From an uncultured Aquimonas sp. (GTDB lineage: Bacteria; Pseudomonadota; Gammaproteobacteria; Xanthomonadales; Xanthomonadaceae), in the NCBI RefSeq assembly GCF_937888285.1, contig NZ_CALART010000098.1, positions 1 to 64,000 on the forward strand: DNA of 64,000 nt. Direction: 5' to 3'. The translations under genes and the position numbers were made by a program. The notes beneath the pieces are model-generated. The model worked only from the letters and a program-made list of their open reading frames with translations, was not told where the DNA came from and made no database searches. Within the stretch, counting starts at the first letter, position 1. Each line of letters opens with the position of its first letter. Shown here in pieces: positions 16,627 through 25,924 of this stretch.

Positions 16627-18243
16627 TTACAGCGCGGAGGTCGGTGCGCGCCACACCGGCGTGGTCGCCGGCGGGGTGGTGGTGGAGCCCGGCACGTTCA
16701 CGATCTGGGTCGAGATGTCGGCAACCAGGCGATCGGCGCGGTGCTTGTGCACGATCGAGTAGTTGGCCAGCACGCCCGGAGTACCCGTACCGGCGTAGTT
16801 GGCAGCCCAGAAGCCGGTGACCGGCAGACCCACCAGAGCGATGGTGTTCTGCGCGGTCGCGGTCGGGGTGGCCAGCGGCAGGAAGTTCTGGGTGAACGAA
16901 GCCGGATCCTGGTCGCCCAGACGGATGCGCGCCCAGCCCTCGAGAGCGTTACCAGTGGCGATGTTGCGGCCGTAGTAGGAGCCCAGCACGCCGGTGCGGT
17001 TGCCATTGGTGCGGTAATCACCAATGTTCGTCTGGTTGAAGGTCACGACCTGAGCCTCGAAGCACAGCTGCGGGTTGGTCGAGGTCTGGCCCGGGGGGGG
17101 CGGCGAGAAGCCGGTGCCGCCCGGAGCCACGGCGCTCTCTTCGCGGTTCCAGAAGGTGATCTGGACAGTCTCACACGCACCACCGTTGGTGATGTTGTAA
17201 GCGGTGCGGAACGGCAGGCGCGCCGGCTGAGCCTGGCGGATGTGCAGACGCTTGGTCGGGAAGGTGATCACCCACTCCGACTGCACCGACAGGTTGGCCG
17301 AGGTGCGGCTGGCGAACTCGTTGTAGATCTCGTTGTGCATGAACACAGCCGAGACCGCCTTCAGGCCCGCGCCAGCGCCCACGAACGGGAACTGGGTCAG
17401 GGTGCCGTTGCTGAACACGATGGCGGTGGCGTCACCGAAATCGTTGGTCTGCGCCTGCGCCAGGCTGGGAAGCACCGAACCCGGGTTGGTGTGCAGGTTG
17501 CCCGTGGCCGAGATGTAGAAGCCTTCGATCGCATCAGCGTTGTAGCTGATGTTGGTGCCGTTCGCCGGGTTGACGATTTCGGCGCCACCGAACAGACCGC
17601 CCGACGGCGGGTTCATCTGCACGGAAGCGTCGGCCAGCCAGATGCCGGTGCCGCCCGGCGACCAGGCGCTGTCCAGCACGTTGCAGTTGGCGGGGACGCC
17701 AGCCGGGCTGTGCTTGGCAGCGTTGGCGAACGAACCACCAGCGGTCAGATAGCCCATCTCGATGATTTCGAGGTGGCCTTCACGCGTACGGCTCAGCTCC
17801 CACGGGCCGGTGACCTTCACGTCGCCGGTGGCGTACTGGAAGTTCTTGAACGGCTCGCCGGCGGCCGGAATGGCCGGCACGGTGCAGCTCGTGTCGCTGG
17901 TGAAGATGCGTGCCGGCGGAGCAGCGGCCGGATCGGTGCCCTCGGCGCCGTCGGAGACGATCGCCGCGGTCCACACGTCGAACGGCGACATGTACAGGTT
18001 GAAGTCGAGGACTTCCTGCGAGTCACGACCTTCCAGGAAGCGGACCTTGACGGCCTTGGTCTGGTTGGTGGTGTTGACGACCGAGATCAGGGTGTTGTTG
18101 CCCTTGTTCACGGTGTAGTACGGGTAGATCAGGGCCTGGCCCAGACCGTCCGGGTTGATGTTGACGGCGTTGGACACGCTCACCAGACCGGCGGCGCCAA
18201 CGATACCAGCGACCACGGCGGTGGTCAGAGAACTCTTTTTCAT
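16627..18243 (-). CDS. Secreted/cell-envelope protein of unknown function
   Basis: A 538-residue protein starting MKKSSLTTAVVAGIVG with a signal peptide ending near SNA. The mature part begins INPDGLGQALIYPYYTV, followed by NTLISVVNTTNQTKAVKVRFLEGR and LDFNLYMSPFDVW; such proteins are frequent in environmental gammaproteobacteria but no function is known to me. It is Asn/Thr-rich and beta-strand-rich, with few cysteines. A purine-rich run close to the ATG at 18243 looks like a ribosome-binding site. The C-terminus (PATTPVWRAPTSAL) shows no sorting signal. The strong terminator after it suggests a highly expressed single gene. Confidence 0.6.
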   Translation of the reverse strand: MKKSSLTTAVVAGIVGAAGLVSVSNAVNINPDGLGQALIYPYYTVNKGNNTLISVVNTTNQTKAVKVRFLEGRDSQEVLDFNLYMSPFDVWTAAIVSDGAEGTDPAAAPPARIFTSDTSCTVPAIPAAGEPFKNFQYATGDVKVTGPWELSRTREGHLEIIEMGYLTAGGSFANAAKHSPAGVPANCNVLDSAWSPGGTGIWLADASVQMNPPSGGLFGGAEIVNPANGTNISYNADAIEGFYISATGNLHTNPGSVLPSLAQAQTNDFGDATAIVFSNGTLTQFPFVGAGAGLKAVSAVFMHNEIYNEFASRTSANLSVQSEWVITFPTKRLHIRQAQPARLPFRTAYNITNGGACETVQITFWNREESAVAPGGTGFSPPPPGQTSTNPQLCFEAQVVTFNQTNIGDYRTNGNRTGVLGSYYGRNIATGNALEGWARIRLGDQDPASFTQNFLPLATPTATAQNTIALVGLPVTGFWAANYAGTGTPGVLANYSIVHKHRADRLVADISTQIVNVPGSTTTPPATTPVWRAPTSAL

Positions 18244-18503
18244 CACAACACTCCTAAATTCAACCACAGGGCTTTTGTGCTTTTGCCAACCGACCAACCG
18301 CACGCCATGACGGCGGTGTTCCACCCGCCTTACATGGGCGAGGTTAGACAAGAGCGCTGGCAGTCTGCCACATCGATCCAGCACGCGCAACGCCGCCTGA
18401 GGGCGGCGCTGCAGGGGTGGAACGATGTGTCTGACACCGGCTCCGCCCCGCCCGGGAGCCGGCTTCCAGAACCATGGCCGCGCCAACGGCGCGACCCGCG
18501 AAC

Positions 18504-18950
18504 TCAGCCCGAGACGTCTTCGGGCACGTAGTACCAGGTGTCGCCGGACTTGATCCAGCGCTCGGTGACGAACCCATGGGACTGCAGTTCGCCGACGCCG
18601 ATCTGCCGCGACATCACTTTGAAGAGCACCTTGAGGTTGACCTCGCAGAAGCTGCCCTCGTCGATGCAGCGGTGCGAGTCGTAGGTGGCACTCAGCCAGG
18701 TCACCGGACGCGTGGTCATCTGCGTCACGTAATCCTCGCGCACGCGTGTGGCGCGGTAGCCCGGGCTCAGGTATTCCCAGGCCTGGTCGGCGCGCTTGGC
18801 GATGAGGTGCTCCCAGCGCTCGATCGGACGCGTGGTCAGCTGTTCCTCGTCACTCAGGGCAGCAGGCGTGGCCTTGGTGCCGCCGCCGGCCGCACAGGCG
18901 GCCAGCAGGGGTAGCAACAGGGCGAGGGTGGCAAGACGCAGGGGGGACAT
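18504..18950 (-). CDS. Small lipoprotein, function unknown, at the end of the T2SS operon
   Basis: A 148-residue protein with a lipoprotein signal: MSPLRLATLALLLPLLAAC, lipobox LAAC, Cys19. The mature part has an alpha-beta pattern with WEHLIAKRADQAWEYLSPGY and a C-terminal ERWIKSGDTWYYVPED, like NTF2/SnoaL-type folds; only Cys95 and Cys103 follow the lipobox. It starts 39 bp after the secretin stop on the same strand, so it may be co-transcribed with gspD. A second lipoprotein at 60205-60630 has a similar length and layout and may be a distant paralogue. Confidence 0.65.
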   Translation of the reverse strand: MSPLRLATLALLLPLLAACAAGGGTKATPAALSDEEQLTTRPIERWEHLIAKRADQAWEYLSPGYRATRVREDYVTQMTTRPVTWLSATYDSHRCIDEGSFCEVNLKVLFKVMSRQIGVGELQSHGFVTERWIKSGDTWYYVPEDVSG

Positions 18951-18989
18951 TCGTGCTCCTTATAGATAGGTGTGTCGGTACGCGCCGGC

Positions 18990-21245
18990 TCAAGGCTGAT
19001 CGGCGGCGGGGGTGTCGTTGATCACGCGCAGCGGCTGCAGGCCGCGGAACTGGCGCATGTAGTCATCCGTCAACTTGCGCGCGTCGTCGGAATTGGTCAC
19101 CACGCGCGGGGTGATCACAACCAACAGCTCGGTGCGCAGGTCTTCGCGCTTCTTGTTGCCGAACAGACCACCCACCACAGGAATGCGGCTGAGGAAAGGC
19201 AGGCCGTTGGAACTGCGGGTATCGGTCTGCTGGATCAGGCCGCCAAGGATGATGGTCTCGCCCGACTGCACGGCGATCTCGCTGGAGATGTTGCGAGTCG
19301 AGATCTCGCGATTGCCACCTTCCGTGGCTGCGCCGGGCGAGCTGTCCTCCTGCTGCACCTCCATGAACACGAGGCCGCCGGGATTAACGCGCGGGGTGAC
19401 GTTGAGGGTGATGCCGGTCTGCAGGTACTGGGTATAGCTGCTGGTACCGAGGTTTCCTCCGACGCCGCCGCCGGGTACGCCGATCGACACGCTGTTGACC
19501 GGGATCTGTTGGCCAACATTGATGGTCGCGCTCTTGTTGTTCAGCACCAGCAGCGAAGGGGAGGACAGAACTTTGGCATTGGTAACCGTCTGCAGCAGGT
19601 CCAGAGCGGCCGAAGCATTTGGTCCAACAAAGTTCCACAGCGAGCGCCCGCCCTGAATGCGTCCACTCACGCTGCTCCAACTGTTGCGCGCAGCTGCAGC
19701 TTCCGCGAAGGCCTCCGGCACCAGGCCCTCGAAGAAGGAGCTCACGCCGTACTCAAGCGCGTCGTTGAGGGTGACCGAAACGATCTTCGCCTCGATATGC
19801 ACCTGCAGCGGGATCTGGTCCAGGCGCTCGATTACTCGACGGATCGACTCCCACTGCTGGCTGGTCGCCTTGACCAGGAGCTGGTTGTTCTCCTCGATCG
19901 CCGAGACCCGCACGTTCTCTTCGGAACCAAGCGCAATGCCGCCGGCAGCGTCAACCACCGGCCCTGACACGCCGTCCACGCCCGGAATTCCGCTGCCGCC
20001 GCCGGATGAGGGCGGGCTGGCGGTGCCGAAGGCGAGCTCGGTGGCATCCACGCGTGCCGGCTGCGGATTATTGTCGAAGCGCGGCTGCTCGCCGCGGCCC
20101 AGGGTGCTTGCGCGGACGGGGTCAAGACCTGGAGCCACCGAGCCAGACTGGCTGGCGCGCGGCTGGCGAGGCTGACCACCAAAGATCTCGCCCAGCGTGC
20201 CGGCGAGATCGGTCGCCTTGACGTTCTTGACGTCATAGACGTACAGGCGCGATCCGCTCTGGCTGCCGCCGGCGTCAAGCCGCTCGATCCATTCCTGGAC
20301 CTGGGTCAGGTAGCGCGGCTGCGGGGTGATCACGATGATCGAGTTCACCCCCTCCAGGGGAATGAAGCGGAACATTCCGGACAGCGGTGTGCCCGCCCCC
20401 TCGCCGAACACCTTCTCAAGCTCGGTGACCACCTTCGCGGCCTCGGCCTGCTCCAGGCGATAGGTGCCCACCGACATGCCGGCCAGCCAGTCGACATCGA
20501 AGATCTCGACGGTCTGCAGGTAGTTGGCGAGCTCGGCGGCCGTACCGGCCAGTACCAGCATGTTGCGCGCGGGGTCGACGTTGATGATGCCTTCCGGCTT
20601 GGCGTAGGGCTTCAGCAGCTTCTCCATCTCGACCGCCGAGATGAACTGCAGCGGCACGGCGCGGACTTCATAGCCACGCGCGCTGCCGGCCGGGCCGGTG
20701 CGCGGAGTCAGGTTGCCGGGCAGCGCCTGCGCCACCGGCAGGATGGTGTAGCGGCCGTCCTGCCAGACCGCCGTGGCGTTGTTCCAGCGCAGCAGCATCT
20801 CCAGGATCGACAGCGCCTGGTCGCCGCGCAGCGGCTTGGCGGTCGAGAAGGTGACCGTGCCCTGCACGCCGGGCGCGATGACGTAGTTCTCCTGCAGGAA
20901 GTCGCCGAGGATGGCCTTGACCACCGCATGCAGGGACTCGCCCTCGAAGTTGAAGGTCACTTCGCCGCTGGCGCCGGCACCGGCCGGGCCGCGGCTGGCC
21001 AGATCCCGGTTGATGAAGCTGCCGGACCCCAGGCGCACGGCCTCCTTGGCCTGCTCTTCCTTCGACTCGCCAGCGCTTCCGGACTCTGATTCCTCCAGCC
21101 CCTCGGGCAGAGGCAGCGACTGTGCGACCGGCTGGCTGGGCTGCGGCCGGGACTGCAGGGGCGCATAGGTTCCGCCGGTGCTGGCGCAGCCGCCGAGGAA
21201 CACGAGGCTCGCACAGGCGAGCAGTCCGATGATGCGTTGGCTCAC
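18990..21245 (-). CDS. gspD: Type II secretion secretin GspD (lipoprotein type)
   Basis: The outer-membrane channel of the type II secretion system, 751 residues. The N-terminus VSQRIIGLLACASLVFLGGC has a lipobox with Cys20, as in the Xanthomonas XpsD lipoprotein secretin. N-domains follow (VTFNFEGESLHAVVKAIL, then YEVRAVPLQFISAVEMEKLL, ARNMLVLAGTAAEL), then a Gly/Ser/Pro-rich linker with deviating composition, and the secretin barrel (LLVKATSQQWESIRRVIERL, VNPGGLVFMEVQQEDSS, SGETIILGGLIQ, LPFLSRIPVVGGLFG). The GTG at 21245 is chosen because it places the lipobox at the usual distance. It is the last Gsp gene of the operon. Confidence 0.95.
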   Translation of the reverse strand: MSQRIIGLLACASLVFLGGCASTGGTYAPLQSRPQPSQPVAQSLPLPEGLEESESGSAGESKEEQAKEAVRLGSGSFINRDLASRGPAGAGASGEVTFNFEGESLHAVVKAILGDFLQENYVIAPGVQGTVTFSTAKPLRGDQALSILEMLLRWNNATAVWQDGRYTILPVAQALPGNLTPRTGPAGSARGYEVRAVPLQFISAVEMEKLLKPYAKPEGIINVDPARNMLVLAGTAAELANYLQTVEIFDVDWLAGMSVGTYRLEQAEAAKVVTELEKVFGEGAGTPLSGMFRFIPLEGVNSIIVITPQPRYLTQVQEWIERLDAGGSQSGSRLYVYDVKNVKATDLAGTLGEIFGGQPRQPRASQSGSVAPGLDPVRASTLGRGEQPRFDNNPQPARVDATELAFGTASPPSSGGGSGIPGVDGVSGPVVDAAGGIALGSEENVRVSAIEENNQLLVKATSQQWESIRRVIERLDQIPLQVHIEAKIVSVTLNDALEYGVSSFFEGLVPEAFAEAAAARNSWSSVSGRIQGGRSLWNFVGPNASAALDLLQTVTNAKVLSSPSLLVLNNKSATINVGQQIPVNSVSIGVPGGGVGGNLGTSSYTQYLQTGITLNVTPRVNPGGLVFMEVQQEDSSPGAATEGGNREISTRNISSEIAVQSGETIILGGLIQQTDTRSSNGLPFLSRIPVVGGLFGNKKREDLRTELLVVITPRVVTNSDDARKLTDDYMRQFRGLQPLRVINDTPAADQP

Positions 21246-21345
21246 GCGAAAGACTCCTGCTGCGGGAGCAGCGAGCGCTGCCCCGGACTTGGGGACGGCG
21301 ACAGAACGCGCGCCCTGGTAAAGGTTCCCACCGGCGAGGGCGGAA

Positions 21346-22068
21346 TCACTGGCGTGCACGCTCGGCCTCCTCGCGCATCTGCCGACGCCGCTCTTCGATC
21401 CGACGTCGGATCATCTCGGCGCGCGCCTCCGGGGTATCTGCGGCCGCCTGCTGCGGCTGACCGTCGGCCCCGACCACGGGGGCGGAGCCATCCTGCGGGG
21501 CCGCAGCCTGCGCAGGCGCGACATCAATGGGTGTCGGCGGCTGGCCGCCGGTGCCGTCGAACACGCGCAGCTCGAAGGACTTGCGGCCGCCGCCGCCCTC
21601 GAACACGGCCCCGCGCGGCGCCAATTCGATGAGCGTCCAGCCGGCCAGCTCGGCCTGCAGGGCGGCGCCGACGGCAACGGTCTGGCTTTTGCCCGAGGGC
21701 GTGTGCTGGACGATGGCGATCTGCTTGTCGCCGCTCTTGATGACGCTGGTGAGGATGAACTCGGGGGGCGCCGGCGGCGCCGCCTCGGCCGTCTGCGCGG
21801 CATCCGGCGAAGCCACCGGCGGCAGCGGCCGGCGGTCGAAGTTGAACAGCGGGCGATCGCCGATCGCGGCGTAGGTGCCGGCGCCTTCAAGCGTGCTCAC
21901 GGCCTGCTCCAGATTGATCTGCGGCAGTTCGCCGACCAGCGACGGGTCATCCGGCAGCAGGCCGTAGCGCCCGCCCAGGCCCAACACCCCGGCCAGCGCG
22001 AACAGCGCACTCCAGGCGGTCACCGCGCCAAGGGCGGCAGTCAGCAGGATCTGCGAGCGACTGGCCAT
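21346..22068 (-). CDS. gspN: Type II secretion protein GspN (XpsN-like, GspC-type role)
   Basis: A 240-residue inner-membrane protein with one N-terminal helix (ILLTAALGAVTAWSALFALAG) and a periplasmic HR-like domain (RPLFNFDRRPLPP, EFILTSVIKSGDKQIAIVQHTPSGKSQTVAVG, LIELAPRGAVFEGG). This architecture matches the XpsN protein that replaces GspC in Xanthomonas-type systems. The C-terminus is a highly charged EMIRRRIEERRRQMREEAERARQ-type tail. The ATG overlaps the gspM stop (TGATG). It probably links the inner-membrane platform to the secretin. Confidence 0.82.
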   Translation of the reverse strand: MASRSQILLTAALGAVTAWSALFALAGVLGLGGRYGLLPDDPSLVGELPQINLEQAVSTLEGAGTYAAIGDRPLFNFDRRPLPPVASPDAAQTAEAAPPAPPEFILTSVIKSGDKQIAIVQHTPSGKSQTVAVGAALQAELAGWTLIELAPRGAVFEGGGGRKSFELRVFDGTGGQPPTPIDVAPAQAAAPQDGSAPVVGADGQPQQAAADTPEARAEMIRRRIEERRRQMREEAERARQ

Positions 22069-22670
22069 CAGCGACCTCCCTGCGGGCGCAGATAGCCGTG
22101 CGCATTGAAGGACACGTCCACGTAGCCGATGAACACCTCGCCACCGGGATGCGAGGGCATGCGGCGGGCGACGATGTTGAGCTCGGAGAGGAACAGCTGC
22201 GGGCTGCCGCTCTCCAGTTCGTGCAGCACCGGGTACAGGTGCTCCAGCTCGCAGCGCAGCCGCACCTGGATGGTGACGCGCTCGAACTTCTCCGACTGCT
22301 GCCCGCGGACCGGCTGGCTGTTGATGGTCAGGCAGCGCTCCGGCTGCCCCTGGCGCTCGACCGCGCTCTGGATGCGCATGATCAGCGAGGGCGCGGCGAG
22401 GTCGAAGCTGGCCTCGGACAGGAAGCCGGGGTTGCCCGCCTCGAAGGCGCGGACCTCGGCCAGGCGCGCCTCGATCTCCTCGCGCTGCGAGGCATTCGCA
22501 CGCAGGCGCTGCTCCTGGGCGCGCTCCTCGATGAAGCTCTCGCGCGCCTCCAGGAAGGGCACCACGAACCACCAGTGCACGAACAGCAGGTAGAACAGCC
22601 CGAGGACCAGGCCAAGCAGGCCCAAGGCGAGCCAGCGGCTCTGCTGCGGACTCAGCGTGGCCAGGTTCAT
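22068..22670 (-). CDS. gspM: Type II secretion protein GspM
   Basis: A 200-residue bitopic inner-membrane protein. It has one helix (LALGLLGLVLGLFYLLFV), a coiled region (EERAQEQRLRANASQREE) and a ferredoxin-like periplasmic domain (FERVTIQVRLRCELEHLYPVL, LFLSELNIVARR). It pairs with GspL in the assembly platform. It overlaps gspL by 4 bp and gspN by 1 bp. Confidence 0.85.
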   Translation of the reverse strand: MNLATLSPQQSRWLALGLLGLVLGLFYLLFVHWWFVVPFLEARESFIEERAQEQRLRANASQREEIEARLAEVRAFEAGNPGFLSEASFDLAAPSLIMRIQSAVERQGQPERCLTINSQPVRGQQSEKFERVTIQVRLRCELEHLYPVLHELESGSPQLFLSELNIVARRMPSHPGGEVFIGYVDVSFNAHGYLRPQGGR

Positions 22671-23794
22671 GGCGTCGCCTTCGGGTCGGGGCCGTAGGTG
22701 GCGTTGATGGTGAACATGTCGCGAGAGACCCGCGGCTCCTGCTGCACGCCGCCGTTCAGCGCGGCATCCTTCAGCAGCTCGGACTTCTGCAGTTCGCCGA
22801 CCAGCTTCAGCGCCTGCGCGCTGTAGCCGCTCAAGCTGACCTGGTTGCCGCTGACCGACAGGCGGGTCAGGAAGGTGTCGTCCGGCAGGCGCCGGGTGAG
22901 TTCGTCGAGCAGCAGCACCATCGAGGCCTGGGTCTGCTTCTGCACGGCGAGGAAGTTGGCGGCGGCCGCTGAATCCTCAAGCTGGCTGCGCAACGCGCTG
23001 ACCTCGCGGGCGCGCTCGCGCTGCGCTTCCGACTCGGCCTGGATCGACTCGACCGCGGCGACGCGGTTGTCGACGATCTGACCCAGGCCGAAGAACACCA
23101 GGACGATGCTGGCCAGCAACAGCCCGGCCTGGATCAGCGGCTGGGTGCGCGGCTGGCTGGCGCGGCGCTCCGCCGGCAGCAGATTGACCCCGACCCGGCG
23201 GCCACGCGCGTCAAGCACGTCGACGCCAGCGAGGGTGTCGGACAGCGGGCCCAGCGCGGCGACCGCTTCATCCAGCACGGGGCGCGGCACGACCAGCAGT
23301 TCGACCTGGACCTGCTTGCTGCCTGCGTCCTGCCTCAGCACGCGGCTGGCGAAGTAGACCTGGTCGGGCTTGAAGGGCGTCTGCCGGTCCAGCTCGAAGC
23401 CCAGCACGGCGTCGAGGTTCTCAAGCGCCGCCGCGGGCAGCGACAGACTGCGGCGCAGCAGCCTGGCGGCGGGCAGGCCCAGCACCTGGGGCAGGCCGCG
23501 CAGGTTCTCGTCGAGGCCGCGCGACAGCAGATCGCGCCAGTCTTCGCGCTGTTCGTCCTCCAGCTGCAGCAGCAGGCTGCAGGTGCCCGCGCGCTCGACC
23601 TGGATATCCAGTCCGCTGGGGCTGCGGCTCAGGAGCAGGCAGGCGTGCTCGACCGCCAGCGCCTCACGCCAGCGCGGCGGCAGGAAGGACAGCAGCTCGG
23701 CCGTCCACCACTGCCAGAACTGCGGCAGCGGGGTGTGGGCCAGGCGCGACCGCAGTCGCGCAAGCAGCGGGTTGAGGGCGTCCGCCAGGGTCAT
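22667..23794 (-). CDS. gspL: Type II secretion protein GspL
   Basis: A 375-residue platform protein that recruits the GspE ATPase. The cytoplasmic actin-like part (1-about 220) is shortened compared with the usual 400-residue protein but keeps LDAVLGFELDRQTPFKPDQVYF. One membrane helix (PLIQAGLLLASIVLVFFGL, near 220-240) follows, then a coiled coil and a PilN-like periplasmic domain (LTRLSVSGNQVSLSGYSAQAL). The order and overlap with gspM support the call. Confidence 0.88.
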   Translation of the reverse strand: MTLADALNPLLARLRSRLAHTPLPQFWQWWTAELLSFLPPRWREALAVEHACLLLSRSPSGLDIQVERAGTCSLLLQLEDEQREDWRDLLSRGLDENLRGLPQVLGLPAARLLRRSLSLPAAALENLDAVLGFELDRQTPFKPDQVYFASRVLRQDAGSKQVQVELLVVPRPVLDEAVAALGPLSDTLAGVDVLDARGRRVGVNLLPAERRASQPRTQPLIQAGLLLASIVLVFFGLGQIVDNRVAAVESIQAESEAQRERAREVSALRSQLEDSAAAANFLAVQKQTQASMVLLLDELTRRLPDDTFLTRLSVSGNQVSLSGYSAQALKLVGELQKSELLKDAALNGGVQQEPRVSRDMFTINATYGPDPKATP

Positions 23795-23837
23795 GCGCCA
23801 GCTTCACGTGGGTTGATCGGGGAAAGGACCGGGGCCC

Positions 23838-24752
23838 TCACAGCGCGCTTCTGTCCTGCCAGCGCAGGACGCTGAAAGCGCGGCCGGAAATGCCGGAGCC
23901 TCCGAGTCGCAGAGTCACCCGAAGTTCCGTGTAGGCACCGTTCGGGAGGGTGGCACGCGACTCGATACTATACGTCCCGGTGCCACCCTCCGCCACGAGC
24001 GGGGTGCCGTCCGGCAGGGTCGGGGGTGGCAGGCCGAGCCCGGGCAGCCAGGCCTGGCGCTGCTCGATCAGCAACTGCGCCATGGCCGGATCGATGTTGG
24101 GGAAGGCGCGCATCACCTCGATCGGGGCGTAGGCCAGGTTCGGCACCGCCTGCCCGGAGTACACCGTCAGCGCCGGCGCGATCTGTTGGTAGAGCTCGTA
24201 GCTCATGCCCATGACCTGCTGCACCTCGGCGACCAGGTCGAAGGGCGCGTCCTTGGCGCCATAGGGATAGCCTTCCGCGCGGTAGTCGGCGTCCTCCGCA
24301 CCATTCAGCAGCTTGAGATCATCGCCATCACGCCAGTCGAGGATGGCGTCAGCAATGGCGGTTGCCTGCACCAGCTCGACGCCGGCGCCAACGAACAGGT
24401 TGACGAAGGTCTGGGCGTCGGCCGCATTCAAGTCGATCAGGCCGGACTCGTCGGTGATCCGTACCGAGAGCTCCGCATCATCGAACTGCAGCCGGTAGTC
24501 GCGGCCGTCCGGCAGCCAGCGCAGGGTCGGATCGGGCAGCGACAGCGCCCAGGCCGCGTGGTTGATGCCGGCTTCCGCCGCGTAGCGGGCGCGGGTGGTA
24601 TCAAACAGATGCCGCGCCTGCAGGGACTCGGTGCGGCTGATCAGCGCGAAGCTGCCGAGCAGCAGGGTCAGCAGGGCCAGCAGCCACAGCACGAAGATCA
24701 GGGCCACGCCGCGGCTGCGGCGGGCTGTGCAAGGCGCGAGGTGCCGGCTCAC
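23838..24752 (-). CDS. gspK: Type II secretion minor pseudopilin GspK
   Basis: The pseudopilus-tip protein, 304 residues. A prepilin-type N-terminus (RRSRG then VALIFVLWLLALLTLLLG) lacks the Glu5 of other pseudopilins, as is normal for GspK. The large domain has ITDESGLIDLNAADAQ, ILDWRDGDD and the calcium-site region AEGYPYGAKDAPF. The GTG at 24752 overlaps the gspJ stop (GTGA) and gives a short leader; the open frame to 24878 is not needed. Confidence 0.9.
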   Translation of the reverse strand: MSRHLAPCTARRSRGVALIFVLWLLALLTLLLGSFALISRTESLQARHLFDTTRARYAAEAGINHAAWALSLPDPTLRWLPDGRDYRLQFDDAELSVRITDESGLIDLNAADAQTFVNLFVGAGVELVQATAIADAILDWRDGDDLKLLNGAEDADYRAEGYPYGAKDAPFDLVAEVQQVMGMSYELYQQIAPALTVYSGQAVPNLAYAPIEVMRAFPNIDPAMAQLLIEQRQAWLPGLGLPPPTLPDGTPLVAEGGTGTYSIESRATLPNGAYTELRVTLRLGGSGISGRAFSVLRWQDRSAL

Positions 24753-25465
24753 TGCGGCGGCCTGCTCGGGGTGTCGCTGTCGCGGTCGCGCCGCTGGCGC
24801 GAGAACTGCAGCCGGCTGTAGAAACTGCCGACCGAGCCGGCTGCGCCCGCATGCACCGGCACCTCGAACTGCGGCCACTGCTGCGGACGGTCACGCGGGA
24901 ACTCGGCGACCAGCCGCACCATCATCGGCAGGAACTGCGGATAGTCCCAGTTGCGCGACCACGGCAGCAGCTGGCCGTTCTCATCGACCGAGCGGTACTC
25001 GAAGTAGGCGTCCTGCAGGCCGTCCAGCACGACCACCGGCGGGCGCTCGTCGCTGCGATTCTGCGGATCGTCATAGCCGTTCAGCAGGGTATGCGTGAAC
25101 TCGATGCGCTTCAGGCCGCGCTCGCCGCTGCCGATGCTGATCTGCTGCACGTGCGGACCGCCGCGGGCGAGATGGCCGGGCATCGGGGCGACGAACTTCA
25201 TGTCGCGGTCGCCGCCCTCGAAGACGAACACCATGCCGAGGTCGTCGGTACGCTCGAAGGGCAGCGCCAGTGCCTGCGAGAGCTGGCGACGCATGAACTC
25301 CTGGGCGATGCGCACGCTGTCGGTGCGGCTGACCAGGGCTTCGCCGGAGCGGACCGAACGCACGCTGCTGGTCAGCGCGGCCATGGCGCCCAGGATCATC
25401 AGCGCCAGCAGGCTGGTGGCGACCAGGATCTCGACCAGGGTGAAGCCGCGCTGCTGTCGAGTCAT
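24749..25465 (-). CDS. gspJ: Type II secretion minor pseudopilin GspJ
   Basis: A 238-residue pseudopilin. The leader MTRQQRG precedes FTLVEILVATSLLALMILG, with processing after Gly7 and Glu at mature position 5. The globular part contains VRIAQEFMRRQLSQAL, FVFEGGDRDMKFVAPMP and LKRIEFTH, typical of GspJ. It forms the tip complex with GspI and GspK and overlaps gspI by 4 bp (ATGA). Confidence 0.92.
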   Translation of the reverse strand: MTRQQRGFTLVEILVATSLLALMILGAMAALTSSVRSVRSGEALVSRTDSVRIAQEFMRRQLSQALALPFERTDDLGMVFVFEGGDRDMKFVAPMPGHLARGGPHVQQISIGSGERGLKRIEFTHTLLNGYDDPQNRSDERPPVVVLDGLQDAYFEYRSVDENGQLLPWSRNWDYPQFLPMMVRLVAEFPRDRPQQWPQFEVPVHAGAAGSVGSFYSRLQFSRQRRDRDSDTPSRPPQ

Positions 25466-25908
25466 CCGCCGGCTCCCGCCGGGTTCACCGGCACATTGGG
25501 GTCGGGCGACATCGCCCGCAGCGTGCTGAAGCGCTCGCTGCGCTCGCCGCGACCCGCCGGCCAGCGGATGGTCAGATCGAGCTTGAACAGCTGCACCGCG
25601 CTGAGGCCCGGCGCAAGAGGGCTGGCCGACTGCAGATCGGGCTCGTACGGACTGACCTCGATCTCCCAGCTGTAGTCGCCTTCCAGCCGACCGCTGCTGC
25701 GGCCCGGCTGCAGCCGCTCACCGACCCCATGCAGGTCCAGCAGCGATTGTGCCAGCAGGGCGGCCTGGGTCTGCTCGGCGGCGATCCGCGTCTGCCGCAG
25801 GCCGGCGGTGGCGATCTGCATGCACACGCCGACGGCGACGGCAAACACCGCCAACGCGATCACCACTTCAATCAGGGTGAAGCCCTGTTGGCGCCTGCCA
25901 GGAAACAG
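25462..25908 (-). CDS. gspI: Type II secretion minor pseudopilin GspI; start codon non-canonical or lost
   Basis: The pseudopilin core is clear: RRQQG then FTLIEVVIALAVFAVAVG, IAAEQTQAALLAQSLLDL, SWEIEVSPYEPDL and FKLDLTIRWPAG. No ATG, GTG or TTG lies in frame at the usual 5-12 codons before the cleavage Gly. The best candidate is a CTG at 25908, giving a nine-residue leader ending Gly9 with a GGAAGAG purine run just upstream. The only canonical in-frame start in the open frame is at 26262, which would read through three palindromic repeats and give an implausible 110-residue leader. The frame is intact, so the gene may be expressed from CTG or may have lost its start. Confidence 0.75.
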   Translation of the reverse strand: MFPGRRQQGFTLIEVVIALAVFAVAVGVCMQIATAGLRQTRIAAEQTQAALLAQSLLDLHGVGERLQPGRSSGRLEGDYSWEIEVSPYEPDLQSASPLAPGLSAVQLFKLDLTIRWPAGRGERSERFSTLRAMSPDPNVPVNPAGAGG

Positions 25909-25924
25909 AACGCTCTTCCGACCT

